Both the position numbers and the translations under genes were made by a program. From positions 2,741,501-2,805,500 of the forward strand of contig NZ_OY762276.1 of assembly GCF_963665445.1 (NCBI RefSeq): a stretch of DNA of 64,000 nucleotides, written 5' to 3'. How positions within the stretch are numbered: the stretch's first letter is position 1; the number at the start of each line of letters is the position of its first letter. The notes under the pieces are model-generated. The model had not been told where the DNA came from and ran no database searches. It was given only the letters and a program-made list of their open reading frames with translations. Below are positions 9,378 through 18,067 of this stretch, one piece after another. The stretch is from an uncultured Desulfobulbus sp. GTDB taxonomy: Bacteria > Desulfobacterota > Desulfobulbia > Desulfobulbales > Desulfobulbaceae.

Positions 9378-10112
9378 TCACCATCTTGTGGAGCGATCAC
9401 CACCGGATGAATGTATTCCCAGCCCCCCTTGTTCCTCAATCACCTTGTCCCACCGGATCGCGAGAAAGGCGCCGGTATCGAGCTGCTGCTCCATGCCCCT
9501 CTGCTCGATTGCAGGAATCTTATCCACCGGGTCCTGTTTGAGAAAGTGGATGGCGGTTCTGCTTTCGCAGTCCGTTGGAATCAGGCTTCGCATCTCCTCC
9601 GGGGAACGGAAATGAACGTTTTCAAAGAGTGTATGCCCCTCACGCGCGGCCTTTTGCCGCCGTTGTTGGGCCCAGGGGCTGAGACTGTTGAGCGAGGTGA
9701 CCACCACGCGTCCCCCCGGCTTGACCACCCGGTTGAGTTCGGCAATGGCCTTGGCGCCATCTGCGACAAACTCGATCGCGGTCATGGAGAAGACCCGGTC
9801 AAAACTGTTATCGTCAAAAGGCAAGGCACACATATCGGCGCAGATGCCGGCAAAGGTGTCACCACCGCGCAAGATCGCCTTGCTGAGCATGGAGGCGGAG
9901 AGGTCGATACCGGTCACCCAGGCCCCGGATTTGAGCACATCGGCGGTGAAGATACCGGTGCCGCAGCCCACGTCGAGAATGCGCTCTCCCGGTTGCGGCT
10001 CGAGAAATTTCAGCAGCAGTTCAGCTTCGTACCAGCGGACCAACTGGCCGATGGGAGTGGCGAACCAGAGATCGTAACGGTCGGTCCAGGTGTCAAAGAG
10101 TGCGGTAGCCAT
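9378..10112 (-). CDS. Class I SAM-dependent methyltransferase (UbiE-like)
   Basis: Protein of 244 aa with a Rossmann-fold methyltransferase core: motif I ILDVGCGTGIF (about 44-54), the acidic end of strand 2 (VTGIDLS), a post-I ADMCALPFDDNSFD segment and the later motif VVKPGGRVVV. Such enzymes methylate small molecules or quinones; the substrate cannot be read. The C-terminal 30 or so residues (after IRWDKVIEEQGG) look low in conservation and run towards a repeat. It begins 60 nt after the perfect hairpin at 10176-10216. Confidence 0.85.
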   Translation of the reverse strand: MATALFDTWTDRYDLWFATPIGQLVRWYEAELLLKFLEPQPGERILDVGCGTGIFTADVLKSGAWVTGIDLSASMLSKAILRGGDTFAGICADMCALPFDDNSFDRVFSMTAIEFVADGAKAIAELNRVVKPGGRVVVTSLNSLSPWAQQRRQKAAREGHTLFENVHFRSPEEMRSLIPTDCESRTAIHFLKQDPVDKIPAIEQRGMEQQLDTGAFLAIRWDKVIEEQGGLGIHSSGGDRSTRW

Positions 10113-10175
10113 GGTAAAATTCCAGCGTTTTCAAGATTGAGGCACAGATCGTGTAACGCGTGAATATTGTTAGGA

Positions 10176-10216
10176 GATCATGCACATCGCGGGCATGGCC
10201 CGCGATGTGCATGATC
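10176..10216. repeat. Perfect 19-bp hairpin with a 3-nt loop
   Basis: GATCATGCACATCGCGGGC (10176-10194), loop ATG, then its exact reverse complement (10198-10216). It lies between the stop of the crotonase gene and the start of the methyltransferase gene, both on the minus strand, so in RNA it may act as a processing or 3'-end stabilising hairpin. No T tract follows, so it is not a classic intrinsic terminator. Confidence 0.7.
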
Positions 10217-10274
10217 CACAACCGGATGAACAAGGAAATTTCGTTCCTCGATGTGACCTACCACTGCAATCCGG

Positions 10275-11078
10275 CTATTTCCCCTGGTAGTTGGGCTTGC
10301 GCTTCTCGAACATGGCGTTGAGCGCCTCCATATGGTCATCGGTAAAGTGGCAGAGCGACTGGAAGGCGGCGGCCTGGACCATGCTCTCCGCCAGGGTGGA
10401 GTGAACGCCCATGCGCAGCAGCTTTTTGGTGAGGCGAACGGCCTGGGGCGGGCGCCCGGCAATCTTGCGGGCAATGCTATTGGCCTTGGTCAGTAGTTCC
10501 TCATGCTCGACCACATGGCCGATCAGTCCCAGGTCAAGGGCAGTGGATGCGTCGATAGTTTCGGCAGTAAAGATCAGTTCGCTCGCCTTGGCCATGCCGA
10601 TGACTCGCGGTAGGGTGAAGGCGCTGCCATCACCGGGAATCAACCCCACGTTGAGGAAGGTCTCGCCAAAAGTCGCCTTGGCGGAGGCCACGCGAATGTC
10701 GCACATCAGCGCCAGGCCGCAGCCGGCGCCAACTGCGGATCCGTTGATGGCGGCAATGGTGGGAATCTCGACGTTGTACACCGCCAGCAGTACCTCCTGC
10801 AGATTCTTGCGGTATTGCTCGACCAACTCCGCCGGCGTACCGGCGAACATGCCCTTGCGCTCCTTCATGTCCTTGACATTACCGCCCGAGGAAAAAGCCG
10901 GATCAACCGCAGTGACGATCAACGCGCGTACATCCATACGTGCATTGACCTCGTCGCAGACCGCCATGATCTCGGCGATCATGTCCGGATGGGTGATGGC
11001 ATTACGAATATCGGCCCGATTCAGGGTGAGTGTGGCAATTCCCTCGACGACTTGAAACACGGTTTCTTTGTATTCCAT
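10275..11078 (-). CDS. Enoyl-CoA hydratase/isomerase family protein
   Basis: Crotonase-fold protein of 267 aa, the usual length. The acyl-CoA binding and oxyanion regions are visible (FSSGGNVKDM near 62-71, SAVGAGCGLALMCDIRVAS near 113-131), with LIPGDGSAFTLPRVIG further on. The position normally held by one catalytic Glu in hydratases (the second oxyanion region and beyond) reads LNVGLIPGDGS, so activity as hydratase rather than isomerase is uncertain. An AGGAGA site precedes the ATG. It stands alone, so the pathway (fatty or aromatic acyl-CoA breakdown) is not defined. Confidence 0.88.
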   Translation of the reverse strand: MEYKETVFQVVEGIATLTLNRADIRNAITHPDMIAEIMAVCDEVNARMDVRALIVTAVDPAFSSGGNVKDMKERKGMFAGTPAELVEQYRKNLQEVLLAVYNVEIPTIAAINGSAVGAGCGLALMCDIRVASAKATFGETFLNVGLIPGDGSAFTLPRVIGMAKASELIFTAETIDASTALDLGLIGHVVEHEELLTKANSIARKIAGRPPQAVRLTKKLLRMGVHSTLAESMVQAAAFQSLCHFTDDHMEALNAMFEKRKPNYQGK

Positions 11079-11224
11079 GCTGTTCTCCTAGAGTTTGCAA
11101 GAGTTCCATTACCGAAGAAAAAAGTTGAACAACCAGTTGGATACCTCATGTTTTCTGCAACAACGGCAAAAAATTTCACCACAGCGGCATCAGTGAGATG
11201 CAAGGTCTTTCGCCACGTACAACA

Positions 11225-11539
11225 TCAGCCACGCGCATGGGCTGCAAGCAACTCCTCAAGCAGGGTAACGATGCTGTCGACCTGTTCAGGCGTCACCGCC
11301 GAAAGCCAGATATTCAGGGGATAGATCATGACATTGGCCCCCTGGGTACACAGTCCCATGCAGCCGGAGGTGGAAACACGGACCTTCCCCTGCCAGCCGC
11401 GCTCGTTGACGGCCTCCTTCAACCGCGTCTTGACCAGGGCACTGTCATTGTCGGCGCAGGATTTCCGCACCCCTCCGCGATCGTTGGTGCAGACAAAGAC
11501 ATGCGCGAAATAGGGGGATTCGCATCTCGCGACGGTCAT
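11225..11539 (-). CDS. Thioredoxin-like [2Fe-2S] ferredoxin
   Basis: Small protein of 104 aa with the thioredoxin-fold [2Fe-2S] pattern: the first Cys pair in VFVCTNDRGGVRKSC and the second in STSGCMGLCTQGANVMIYP. These four cysteines match the cluster ligands of the NuoE/HoxF N-terminal type. It probably carries electrons in the cytoplasm. The same fold occurs in HoxE and at the N-terminus of HoxF in this window, but this gene stands alone. Confidence 0.88.
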   Translation of the reverse strand: MTVARCESPYFAHVFVCTNDRGGVRKSCADNDSALVKTRLKEAVNERGWQGKVRVSTSGCMGLCTQGANVMIYPLNIWLSAVTPEQVDSIVTLLEELLAAHARG

Positions 11540-12065
11540 CGGCTCCTCCTGCAGAATGAAAGAAATGCGCTGTTACTGAAAGCAGAGGGAAAAAAGAGAG
11601 CCCCCCAACATCCATGCACCAGTCACACTGGAAAATCAAGATTTTCTTGAATTTTTCCCACACTTCGCAAAGAGGCCCCATGGCGAAAAAAAACTGCCGG
11701 CACGAGGTTGCCGCTTCATATTTCCCCCCCTTGCTTCTTCTCCTGTCCCTGCTGACGTTTTTGTCCCGGGACAGGACCGGACACAGGGGGACAGGCATGA
11801 ACGCAGCCCCCGTGGCAGCTCACCGCCATCCAATCCATGGCCGACGACGGTATCTCTGCCGAGCAACCGGCAAATACCCCCCTCAGATATGGCGTACCGC
11901 TGGCAAAAAAAAAAGCGAATCAACCTTTGGTTGAATCGCCCTTTTAACTTCAGCACAAGCGGGGAGAGCAGACGTGAACCGTGTCAAATCCACGTTGCTC
12001 TTCCCCTCACGGATCCCGCTGACAACGATATATGCTGAAGGTGGGGAGGAGTTCGGTCTGTATAT
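11540..12065. other. Intergenic region, 526 nt
   Basis: No supported gene; short open frames here have no domain signature. The only structure seen is the terminator-like hairpin at 11901-11945. Confidence 0.6.
11901..11945 (-). terminator. Intrinsic terminator after the zinc-ribbon gene
   Basis: Read on the minus strand, GCGATTCAACC-AAA-GGTTGATTCGC (one internal mismatch) is followed by a run of ten T. It lies about 120 nt beyond the stop of the small Cys-rich gene on that strand. Confidence 0.7.
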
Positions 12066-12278
12066 TTATCGAACCTTACTTGGTTTGCAAAGATGATCCT
12101 CATCCGGTGACATTCCGCCGCACGCCTCACAGGTATAGTGCATTTCCAGCCGTTTTTCGTCGCAGACCTGATCTGTGGCCGTGGCACAAAAGTTGGCATC
12201 GAGCTCTTCACTGGTGGGGTTACAGAGATTACTGGCATCATAGGATCTTGAGCCGCAGTTCAAACAGGTATATTTCAT
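12066..12278 (-). CDS. Small cysteine-rich (zinc-ribbon-like) protein
   Basis: A 70-aa protein with cysteine pairs YTCLNCGS at the start and YTCEACGG near 48-55, plus single cysteines in NLCNP, NFCA, QVCDE and HLCKP. The two halves resemble each other (each has CxxCG then an acidic stretch and LCxP), suggesting an internal duplication of a metal-binding knuckle. A strong AAGGAGAG site precedes the ATG and a terminator lies downstream. Function unknown; zinc or iron binding is inferred. Confidence 0.75.
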   Translation of the reverse strand: MKYTCLNCGSRSYDASNLCNPTSEELDANFCATATDQVCDEKRLEMHYTCEACGGMSPDEDHLCKPSKVR

Positions 12279-12489
12279 GATTTTCTCTCCTTTACATCAA
12301 TACCTTCCATGAATGCCCCTGCCAGACAATGTGGCAAGCCTTCTTCGCAGGGAACACACCATGGACTTCCTCGACATCAAGACCGTTCTTGATATCTTTA
12401 GAAGAAAAAGTAATTAGCCCTTTATTTCTTCGTAACCCCTAAAACCATGGCCGCAAAAAAAATTCCTCCTCTGAAATTTCTGCTCCCAC
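12279..12489. other. Intergenic region, no feature seen
   Basis: About 210 nt between two minus-strand genes, with no gene or clear signal beyond the upstream region expected for the small Cys-rich gene. Confidence 0.5.
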
Positions 12490-13281
12490 TCACCCTTGGA
12501 GATTACGCTCTACTCCCGGCAGCCAAGCCAGCACCTTTTTAATTTGAGCGTCCCAACAGGACCATTCGTGCCCACCCGGCCCCTCATCGTAATCAACCTG
12601 GATCCCCAAGTCATCGAGATGCTTACGAAAGCGACGATTGTCCAGGTAGAGGAAATCCTCGGTCCCACACCACTGGTAGAGTTTGGGGAGGGCTCCTGCC
12701 CTTTCGTGCACCGATTCCGTCAGGGCAAAAAGATCGTTCTCGCTCCCGGCCAGTGTTTGCGGCTCACCAAACACATGGACCAACTCCTGCTGCCCGGTCT
12801 CGAGTTCGCTTCCGGTCAGGCGGACCACATCCAGTGCACCGGAGAGGCTGGCCGCTGCCGCAAAACGTTCTGGGAAGGTGAATGCGAGCTTAAAGGCGCC
12901 GTAGCCGCCCATGGAAAGACCCGCGAGATAGTTCTCCTCGCGCCGCTGCGACAGAGGAAAATAGCGACGGGCTACCCGGGGCACCTCTTGGCTGATAAAA
13001 CTCCAGTAGCGTTGCCCGGTCTGCATGTCCGTGTAATAGCTTCGCCCCACCTCGGGCATGACCACCGCCAGGTTCATGCCTTCGAGGTAGCGTTCAAGCG
13101 AGGTGCGGCGTTGCCAGGCACTGTGATCATCGGAGCGCCCATGCAGTAAATAGAGCGTGGGAAAAGGGGTCTCCCCCTGTGGTTGCTGACCTGTATCTTG
13201 GGAGAGTTCAGGCAGAAAAACACTCATAGTGGTCATCAATCCCAAGACATGGGAATAAAAATGGCAATGAATAAGGGCCAT
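12490..13281 (-). CDS. Alpha/beta-hydrolase esterase (EstA/esterase D type)
   Basis: Protein of 263 aa of the tributyrin-esterase/esterase-D family. The catalytic Ser is in GLSMGGYGAFKLAF (about residue 123), the Asp in CGTEDFLYLDNRRF and the His in GPGGHEWSCWD. An early LLHGRSDDHSAWQRR loop supplies the oxyanion hole. It probably cleaves short-chain acyl esters in the cytoplasm, as no signal peptide is present. GAGAGGTG precedes the ATG. The next gene upstream on this strand is a YdhR-like protein 34 nt away. Confidence 0.9.
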   Translation of the reverse strand: MALIHCHFYSHVLGLMTTMSVFLPELSQDTGQQPQGETPFPTLYLLHGRSDDHSAWQRRTSLERYLEGMNLAVVMPEVGRSYYTDMQTGQRYWSFISQEVPRVARRYFPLSQRREENYLAGLSMGGYGAFKLAFTFPERFAAAASLSGALDVVRLTGSELETGQQELVHVFGEPQTLAGSENDLFALTESVHERAGALPKLYQWCGTEDFLYLDNRRFRKHLDDLGIQVDYDEGPGGHEWSCWDAQIKKVLAWLPGVERNLQG

Positions 13282-13314
13282 GCGTCACCTCTCTCGGGCT
13301 TTTGCTCGCAATTT

Positions 13315-13629
13315 TCAGGAGTCGACAACAACCGTGTCCGCCTCATTATCGACCACCACCGGAGTTTCGAGAAAGGTGAGTCGAGCTTCGCACCCGTACT
13401 TCCCACGGACAAAGGCCCGCCACTCATCGGTATACACGCGATCCGCGTCTGCGCGCGATCGCCAGAGATAGATACCTCCGGCCTTGCCGCCGTCTTCGGA
13501 AAGAAAATAATATTTTCGCAGAAGCCCAGCCATACCACGGTATTTGGATGAAGTGCTCAGGAAAATCTCTTGAGCCTGGGCCGAAGTCATGGGCTGGGGA
13601 AGGTCAAATTCGACAATGGAGGTTATCAT
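13315..13629 (-). CDS. YdhR-like monooxygenase-fold protein
   Basis: Protein of 104 aa starting MITSIVEFDLPQP, with the dimeric alpha/beta-barrel pattern of the YdhR family (SSKYRGMAGLLRKYYFLSEDG, then GGIYLWRS and an YTDEWRAFV segment). A longer frame to 13755 exists, but the family begins at this ATG. Such proteins may act as small oxygenases or stress proteins; activity is unproven. Likely cotranscribed with the downstream esterase. Confidence 0.8.
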   Translation of the reverse strand: MITSIVEFDLPQPMTSAQAQEIFLSTSSKYRGMAGLLRKYYFLSEDGGKAGGIYLWRSRADADRVYTDEWRAFVRGKYGCEARLTFLETPVVVDNEADTVVVDS

Positions 13630-13774
13630 GAGCTCACCAGAAAACGGTTGAAGAGTTGGACTGCTGTTACGTGCATCCTGCAAACTCGAAATCCACGATG
13701 CAAAAAAAGCACGAAGATCGTAGAGTTGTTCTCGTAAAAAGCCCCGAGAACGCATTCAACCCAAGAGATTGAAG

Positions 13775-14590
13775 ATGGCCTGGAATCAAATACAAACCTC
13801 CCGCCTGCGCAAACTCTTTTTCGAGAGTTTCTCCGCAATGGACATCGCCCAACCGCTCGTTTCCTTTGACGCGGAAACCGACGGTGAAAAAACACGAACC
13901 TTCATGCTCGAAAACGGACTTGCCATTGCCGGTGTACGCCTGCAGGGCCTGGTCGCCGGCTATGTACGCCAGGAGGATCTCGAGAGCGGCCCCTGCGGTG
14001 CGCATCTCCGTAGTTTCCCCGCGGTGGAGACGGTCGCCGACACCGCGAACTTCATCGATGTGGTCAAGGTGATCGCCCAGCATGAACACTGCTTTGTCAC
14101 CATCCTCGACCAGGTCGGCGCCATCATCACCAAACACGATCTGGAGAAACCGCCGATGCGCATGTTTCTCTTCGGCGTGATCACCCTGGGTGAAATGGTC
14201 ATGACCGATATCATCCGCCAACGATTTGGAGATGGCTCCTGGCTACAGCATATTTCTCCCCAGCGCCTTGAAAAGGCAAAGCAACTCCAGGAGGAACGGT
14301 TGCGACGCGGCCAGAAGGTGGATCTCATCGATTGCCTCCAGTACGGTGACAAAGGAACAATACTTTCCTCTCTCGATGATTTTCGTTTCTCCATCGGTCT
14401 GGAATCGCGCAATGCGGCACGAAAGGCCCTGAAGGAACTCGAATCCTTGCGAAACAACCTCGCCCACACCCAGGAAATCATCCCCACCGGCTGGCAGCGG
14501 ATCGTGGTCGCCTGCAGCCGCCTGGAACATAACCTGGAAATAATAGGAAAAAAAGTGCACGACTCTGAACAGGGGGCAGCAGGGCCATGA
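13775..14590 (+). CDS. CBS-pair protein with a HEPN-like C-terminal domain
   Basis: Protein of about 271 aa. Residues about 15-125 look like a CBS pair (AIAGVRLQGLVAGYVRQEDLESG, then HEHCFVTILDQVGAIITKHDLEKP), which usually binds adenine nucleotides. The C-terminal half is helical and ends with LESLRNNLAHTQEI; R-x4-H in that helix matches the HEPN ribonuclease motif. I chose ATG at 13775 over the TTG six nt upstream. It overlaps an HD-domain gene by 4 nt, so the two are translationally coupled. A ligand-gated RNase is an inference; a non-enzymatic HEPN scaffold is the alternative. Confidence 0.65.
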   Translation: MAWNQIQTSRLRKLFFESFSAMDIAQPLVSFDAETDGEKTRTFMLENGLAIAGVRLQGLVAGYVRQEDLESGPCGAHLRSFPAVETVADTANFIDVVKVIAQHEHCFVTILDQVGAIITKHDLEKPPMRMFLFGVITLGEMVMTDIIRQRFGDGSWLQHISPQRLEKAKQLQEERLRRGQKVDLIDCLQYGDKGTILSSLDDFRFSIGLESRNAARKALKELESLRNNLAHTQEIIPTGWQRIVVACSRLEHNLEIIGKKVHDSEQGAAGP

Positions 14591-15162
14591 ACAGGATCCA
14601 GCGTTGCGAGACGCTCATGCGCAGACGGGAGTTGGGTTGGTGGGAGGAACTGAGTGCGATTCTTCCCGAACTGGCGAGTCTTGGTAAAACGCCGCAATCG
14701 CCTGAGCATCATGCCGAAGGCGATGTCGGCCGCCATACCCGGCTTGCCCTGAAACACTGCCCGGACGACTGTTCCCCTATCCTCCTCTGGGTGGCCCTGC
14801 TGCACGATATCGGCAAACCGGAGACAACGGTGATAGGTATCAATGGCAGCATCACCGCCCATGGACACGCAAAATCCGGGGCGCAACTGGCCGATTCCAT
14901 TCTTCTTCGCCTGGGTATGGACGCGGAGAGTCGGGAGCAGATCACCTGGATCATCCGCCATCACATGTTCCCCCACTCCTGGCAGCTCAAAACTCCAGCC
15001 GATCTCAGCAGACGGCAACGCACCTTCATGCGCCATCCCTGGTTTCCCCTGCTGCTCCAGTTTCTCGATATCGATGCCCGAGCAGCGGTCAGCCGCCATC
15101 GCAAAACCGATCAGGCACTGTTTTTCAACAACATTTTGGCAACGATCGAACGGCAGGACTAA
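14587..15162 (+). CDS. HD-domain phosphohydrolase
   Basis: Protein of 191 aa with an HD fold: an early histidine in GDVGRHTRLALKHC, the catalytic doublet in ALLHDIGKPETT and downstream HGHAKSGA and IIRHHMFPHSW histidines, the set seen in the HD domains attached to CCA-adding-type nucleotidyltransferases. No nucleotidyltransferase domain is attached. It starts inside the end of the CBS/HEPN-like gene (4-nt overlap), so it probably acts with it, perhaps hydrolysing a nucleotide or cyclic phosphate end. Substrate unknown. Confidence 0.85.
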   Translation: MNRIQRCETLMRRRELGWWEELSAILPELASLGKTPQSPEHHAEGDVGRHTRLALKHCPDDCSPILLWVALLHDIGKPETTVIGINGSITAHGHAKSGAQLADSILLRLGMDAESREQITWIIRHHMFPHSWQLKTPADLSRRQRTFMRHPWFPLLLQFLDIDARAAVSRHRKTDQALFFNNILATIERQD

Positions 15163-15171
15163 GCCCTGGTT

Positions 15172-15609
15172 TTATTCGCCCCGGTGGATGAAAGGACCAC
15201 TGCCGCGTGGGCACCAGGTCCCGCAACCAAAACGCTGCACAAGCGAGCGGGCTATGGGAATATCGGCCGGAGCCAAGCGGTACTGGAGGATATCGGTGAG
15301 CGCGACCCAGGTCAGCTGATCATGCACTGCGGGCCGCAGGTTCCCGGAGACGATTTCCGCGGCCAGGGCCACCAGGCGGATTGCGCCGTGCTCGTAGCGG
15401 TGTTCGTTTTCGGCCAGGACCTCGCCCGCCCTGATCACAACCCCGAGTTCTTCCCATATTTCCCGCTCAAGGCAGGCCGAAAGCGTTTCGCCCGCCTCGA
15501 GCTTGCCTCCGGGAAATTCCCAATATCCGCCCTGTTGCTGCCCTGGTTTGCGGCGGGTGAGCAACAGGGTTTCATCCCGCCTGATCACGGCTGCGGTCAC
15601 TGTCTTCAT
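15172..15609 (-). CDS. Nudix hydrolase, MutT type
   Basis: Protein of 145 aa with a complete Nudix box, GGKLEAGETLSACLEREIWEELGV (G-x5-E-x7-REUxEE), after WEFPGGK. The N-terminal RRDETLLLTRRKPG is typical of MutT/(deoxy)nucleoside triphosphate pyrophosphohydrolases that sanitise oxidised nucleotides. The C-terminus ends in FIHRGE, a little longer than MutT. It is 8 nt from the GNAT gene upstream, so the two are likely cotranscribed. Confidence 0.9.
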   Translation of the reverse strand: MKTVTAAVIRRDETLLLTRRKPGQQQGGYWEFPGGKLEAGETLSACLEREIWEELGVVIRAGEVLAENEHRYEHGAIRLVALAAEIVSGNLRPAVHDQLTWVALTDILQYRLAPADIPIARSLVQRFGCGTWCPRGSGPFIHRGE

Positions 15610-15617
15610 AAACTACC

Positions 15618-16043
15618 CTACTCGGTAAAGCCTTTGGCGGCCATGGCCTCAACATCGGCAAACAGGGCCATGCCGGTCTTCATCCGGCGAAATCCCAGGG
15701 TTTCGTAAAACCCCTCCTTCCCCGGCGAGGCGTAAAGGATCACATTGCCCCGCGGCAGTTGAGCACAAATGTTCTCGACAATGAGCGAGCCTATTCCCTT
15801 GCCCTGGTACTCGGGGCGAACCGCCACATCATAGATTGCCGATTGATAGGCGCCATCGGAGATGGCACGGCCAAACCCGACCAACTGCCCCTCGTACCGG
15901 ATAAACACGGTGACCAGACTGGCGGCAAAGGCCCTGCGGTGCACCGCAGGTTGATAATGGGCCATGCCCGCCTGTTTGAGGGTGTCGGCGACCAGGGGCC
16001 AGTCAACGCCGCCCATATCAAAACTGATTTCCACATCCATCAT
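15618..16043 (-). CDS. GNAT family N-acetyltransferase
   Basis: Protein of about 141 aa with the GNAT acetyl-CoA-binding pattern (VAVRPEYQGKGIGSLIVENI, then PGKEGFYETLGFRRMKTGM). Starts at the ATG at 16043 preceded by GGAGGTGG; a longer frame to 16142 has no such site. Substrate unknown. Its start lies within the 3' end of the decayed methyltransferase gene. Confidence 0.9.
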   Translation of the reverse strand: MMDVEISFDMGGVDWPLVADTLKQAGMAHYQPAVHRRAFAASLVTVFIRYEGQLVGFGRAISDGAYQSAIYDVAVRPEYQGKGIGSLIVENICAQLPRGNVILYASPGKEGFYETLGFRRMKTGMALFADVEAMAAKGFTE

Positions 16044-16627
16044 CTTTCCACCTCCATCCCCGGCCTGCGGCCCGTTGTATCTGCAACATGCTGTTGCCGC
16101 CGCGTTGGAATTCGCACCCGACCCGGCGCTGTTGGACAGCATACCCCTGCATGGAAAAATAATCCATCATTTCAGAAAGATACTCGTAAAAACGGCCATC
16201 CAGGATCAAAGGCGGAAAAATGCGCACCTCATCGGCCACCCGCAGCATTTCCGCAATGGCCATCTGGTGAAAGGTTATCGAGAAATGCTCATGGTAGAAA
16301 AAAAGAAAATGGGAGGAAAGCCAGCATCGCCTGCACACGCAGGCGACCAAGGGCCTCAACCGAGCCTATCCTGTCCCACAGGTAATCGTCACGGTTGCGC
16401 TCCATCTGCGCCAACACGGTTTCGACGTTGGCGGCAATCCGCTGCTCGCTCTGTTCGCCGCGAAACATAGAGAGGGGATCGCAGGAAACGACCCCACCGC
16501 CCCGCCCTGGCAGTTCGCCATTGAAGGCGGCCGGTCCATCACCCCAGCAGAGAACGCGCAGCCCCATCTCGGCCGATGAAAGGTCGAACATCTCGACATA
16601 TTCATCACAGGAGCGGCCCCTAAGCAA
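16018..16627 (-). pseudogene. Decayed SAM-dependent methyltransferase
   Basis: The N-terminal part (LRGRSCDEYVEMFDLSS, VLCWGDGPAAFNGEL, VVSCDPLSMFRGEQ, then SVEALGRLRVQAMLAFL) lies in one minus-strand frame, and the C-terminal part (HFLFFYHEHFSITFHQ, then EVRIFPPLILDG) in another. The middle of the fold (the segment after strand 3 up to the DLALCSHFLF region of the family) is absent, so about 30 residues were deleted together with a frame change. It cannot make the whole fold. Confidence 0.75.
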
Positions 16628-16653
16628 GACCTAATCCAGGGTGAACCCCATAT

Positions 16654-17472
16654 TCAGATCCTTTGGAAAACGCGAATATAATCGACAACCAGGCTCTGCG
16701 GAAAGACCGTGGTCTCGTCGGGATCGCCGGGCCAGAATCCGCCCACAGCCAGGTTCAACAGGAGGAAAAAGGGGTGTTCATAGGGCCAGTCAGCCCCCTG
16801 GGGAATCTGCTCGCGACTGAGGGAAAAGTAGCGAAAGCCATCGACATACCACAGGATCCGCCCCGGCTGCCAATCAACGGCAAAGAGGTGAAAATTATCC
16901 TTGAAGGCCTGCCCGCCGGCAAGCGCATAGGCACCACCGATCCCTTCGCTGCCGCAATACCCGGGGCCATGGACGGTGCCGTGGACGATATCCGGTTCCC
17001 GGCCGATATTTTCCATGATATCGATCTCGCCGCAGTTCGGCCAGACCACCGGGCCGAAGTCCTCGCCCAGCATCCACAGCGCCGGCCAGATTCCCGGGCC
17101 GAAGGGGAGTTTGATCCGCGCCTCGACCACCCCGTGGGTAAAACTGAACCTGCCCTGGGTGAGGAGGCGGGCCGAGGTATAACGTGCCGGACCGTACCAG
17201 CAGGGCAACGCCTCCTCCTGCTCCGCACTGGTTTGCCGGGCCGTGATCATCAGGTTGCTGTTGCCGTCCTGAACTGCATTGTCGAGCGCATCGGTATAGT
17301 ACTGGTACTCCTGATTGCCCCAGCCCTTGCCGCCGAGATCGTGGCGCCACTTTGCCGGATCAGGCGGGGTCCCCCCGGGGCCGTCGAACTCATCGTTCCA
17401 CAACAGGCGCAGATGTTCGGCGGCAACAGTGGTGTAGACCGGAGGCTGTAGGGATGGAGGATCTGTTGTCAT
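16654..17472 (-). CDS. Glycoside hydrolase family 16 protein (beta-glucanase-like)
   Basis: Protein of about 272 aa. The catalytic GH16 motif GEIDIMENIG (ExDxxE) is intact at about 153-162, with WPALWMLGE before it and HLFAVDWQPGRILWYVDG after. Such enzymes cut beta-1,3 or mixed-linkage glucans. A longer frame to 17523 exists; I chose ATG at 17472. No clear signal peptide, which is unusual for this family, so either it acts inside the cell or the true start is elsewhere. Confidence 0.88.
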   Translation of the reverse strand: MTTDPPSLQPPVYTTVAAEHLRLLWNDEFDGPGGTPPDPAKWRHDLGGKGWGNQEYQYYTDALDNAVQDGNSNLMITARQTSAEQEEALPCWYGPARYTSARLLTQGRFSFTHGVVEARIKLPFGPGIWPALWMLGEDFGPVVWPNCGEIDIMENIGREPDIVHGTVHGPGYCGSEGIGGAYALAGGQAFKDNFHLFAVDWQPGRILWYVDGFRYFSLSREQIPQGADWPYEHPFFLLLNLAVGGFWPGDPDETTVFPQSLVVDYIRVFQRI

Positions 17473-17551
17473 TGAAACCACTCTTTGATAAATTTGGGTG
17501 CAACTGGGGGGAAGAAAGCCCATGGCTCAAAGCACCTGCCTCGCACCTCAT

Positions 17552-17854
17552 CTAGCGGTTCAGCAACTTCTCCAATCCTTCCGCCGCCATACTGGGAGTG
17601 AACTCGGTGATGCTGTACTCGGCAAGCCCGGCTTTGTGAAACGGGTCTTCAGCCAGGATGGCGTTCAGTTTCTCCATGCTGGCCACCGAGGCGAGAATAA
17701 CGCCCCCGGTCCGTGGGATCTTCCTCCCCGATGCAAGAAAATTTCCGGCAGCATACTGCCTTTTCAGGTAGGCGACATGGGCCTCAATGTGCTGATCAAT
17801 CACATCGAGGCCAACGATATAGTGCAACGAAACAATAAACACGGTCTCCTCCAT
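17552..17854 (-). CDS. YciI-like protein
   Basis: Protein of 100 aa of the YciI (YCII) family: VFIVSLHYIVGLDVIDQHIEAHVAYLKRQYAAG with the conserved His and the DPFHKAGLAEYSITEF segment with its Asp-Pro-Phe. The fold is ferredoxin-like and the activity is not defined. No cotranscribed partner is evident. Confidence 0.85.
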   Translation of the reverse strand: MEETVFIVSLHYIVGLDVIDQHIEAHVAYLKRQYAAGNFLASGRKIPRTGGVILASVASMEKLNAILAEDPFHKAGLAEYSITEFTPSMAAEGLEKLLNR

Positions 17855-18067
17855 TATTCAGAAAAGCATGGGGCAACATCAAGGTGCGGCCTGTCCCCTT
17901 TCGGCAGCCCCCAGACATCAGGGCATTGATGCCGCACTCGCCCGGCCCCCCTTCCTTGACCGGCGAACAGATGGACGCTCGATGGGGCGAAGGAAGAGTA
18001 CAGGCGGGGAGAATAGACCAATCTCCAGGTACCTGCAAAAAGACGAAATATTTCAAAGAGGATACGA

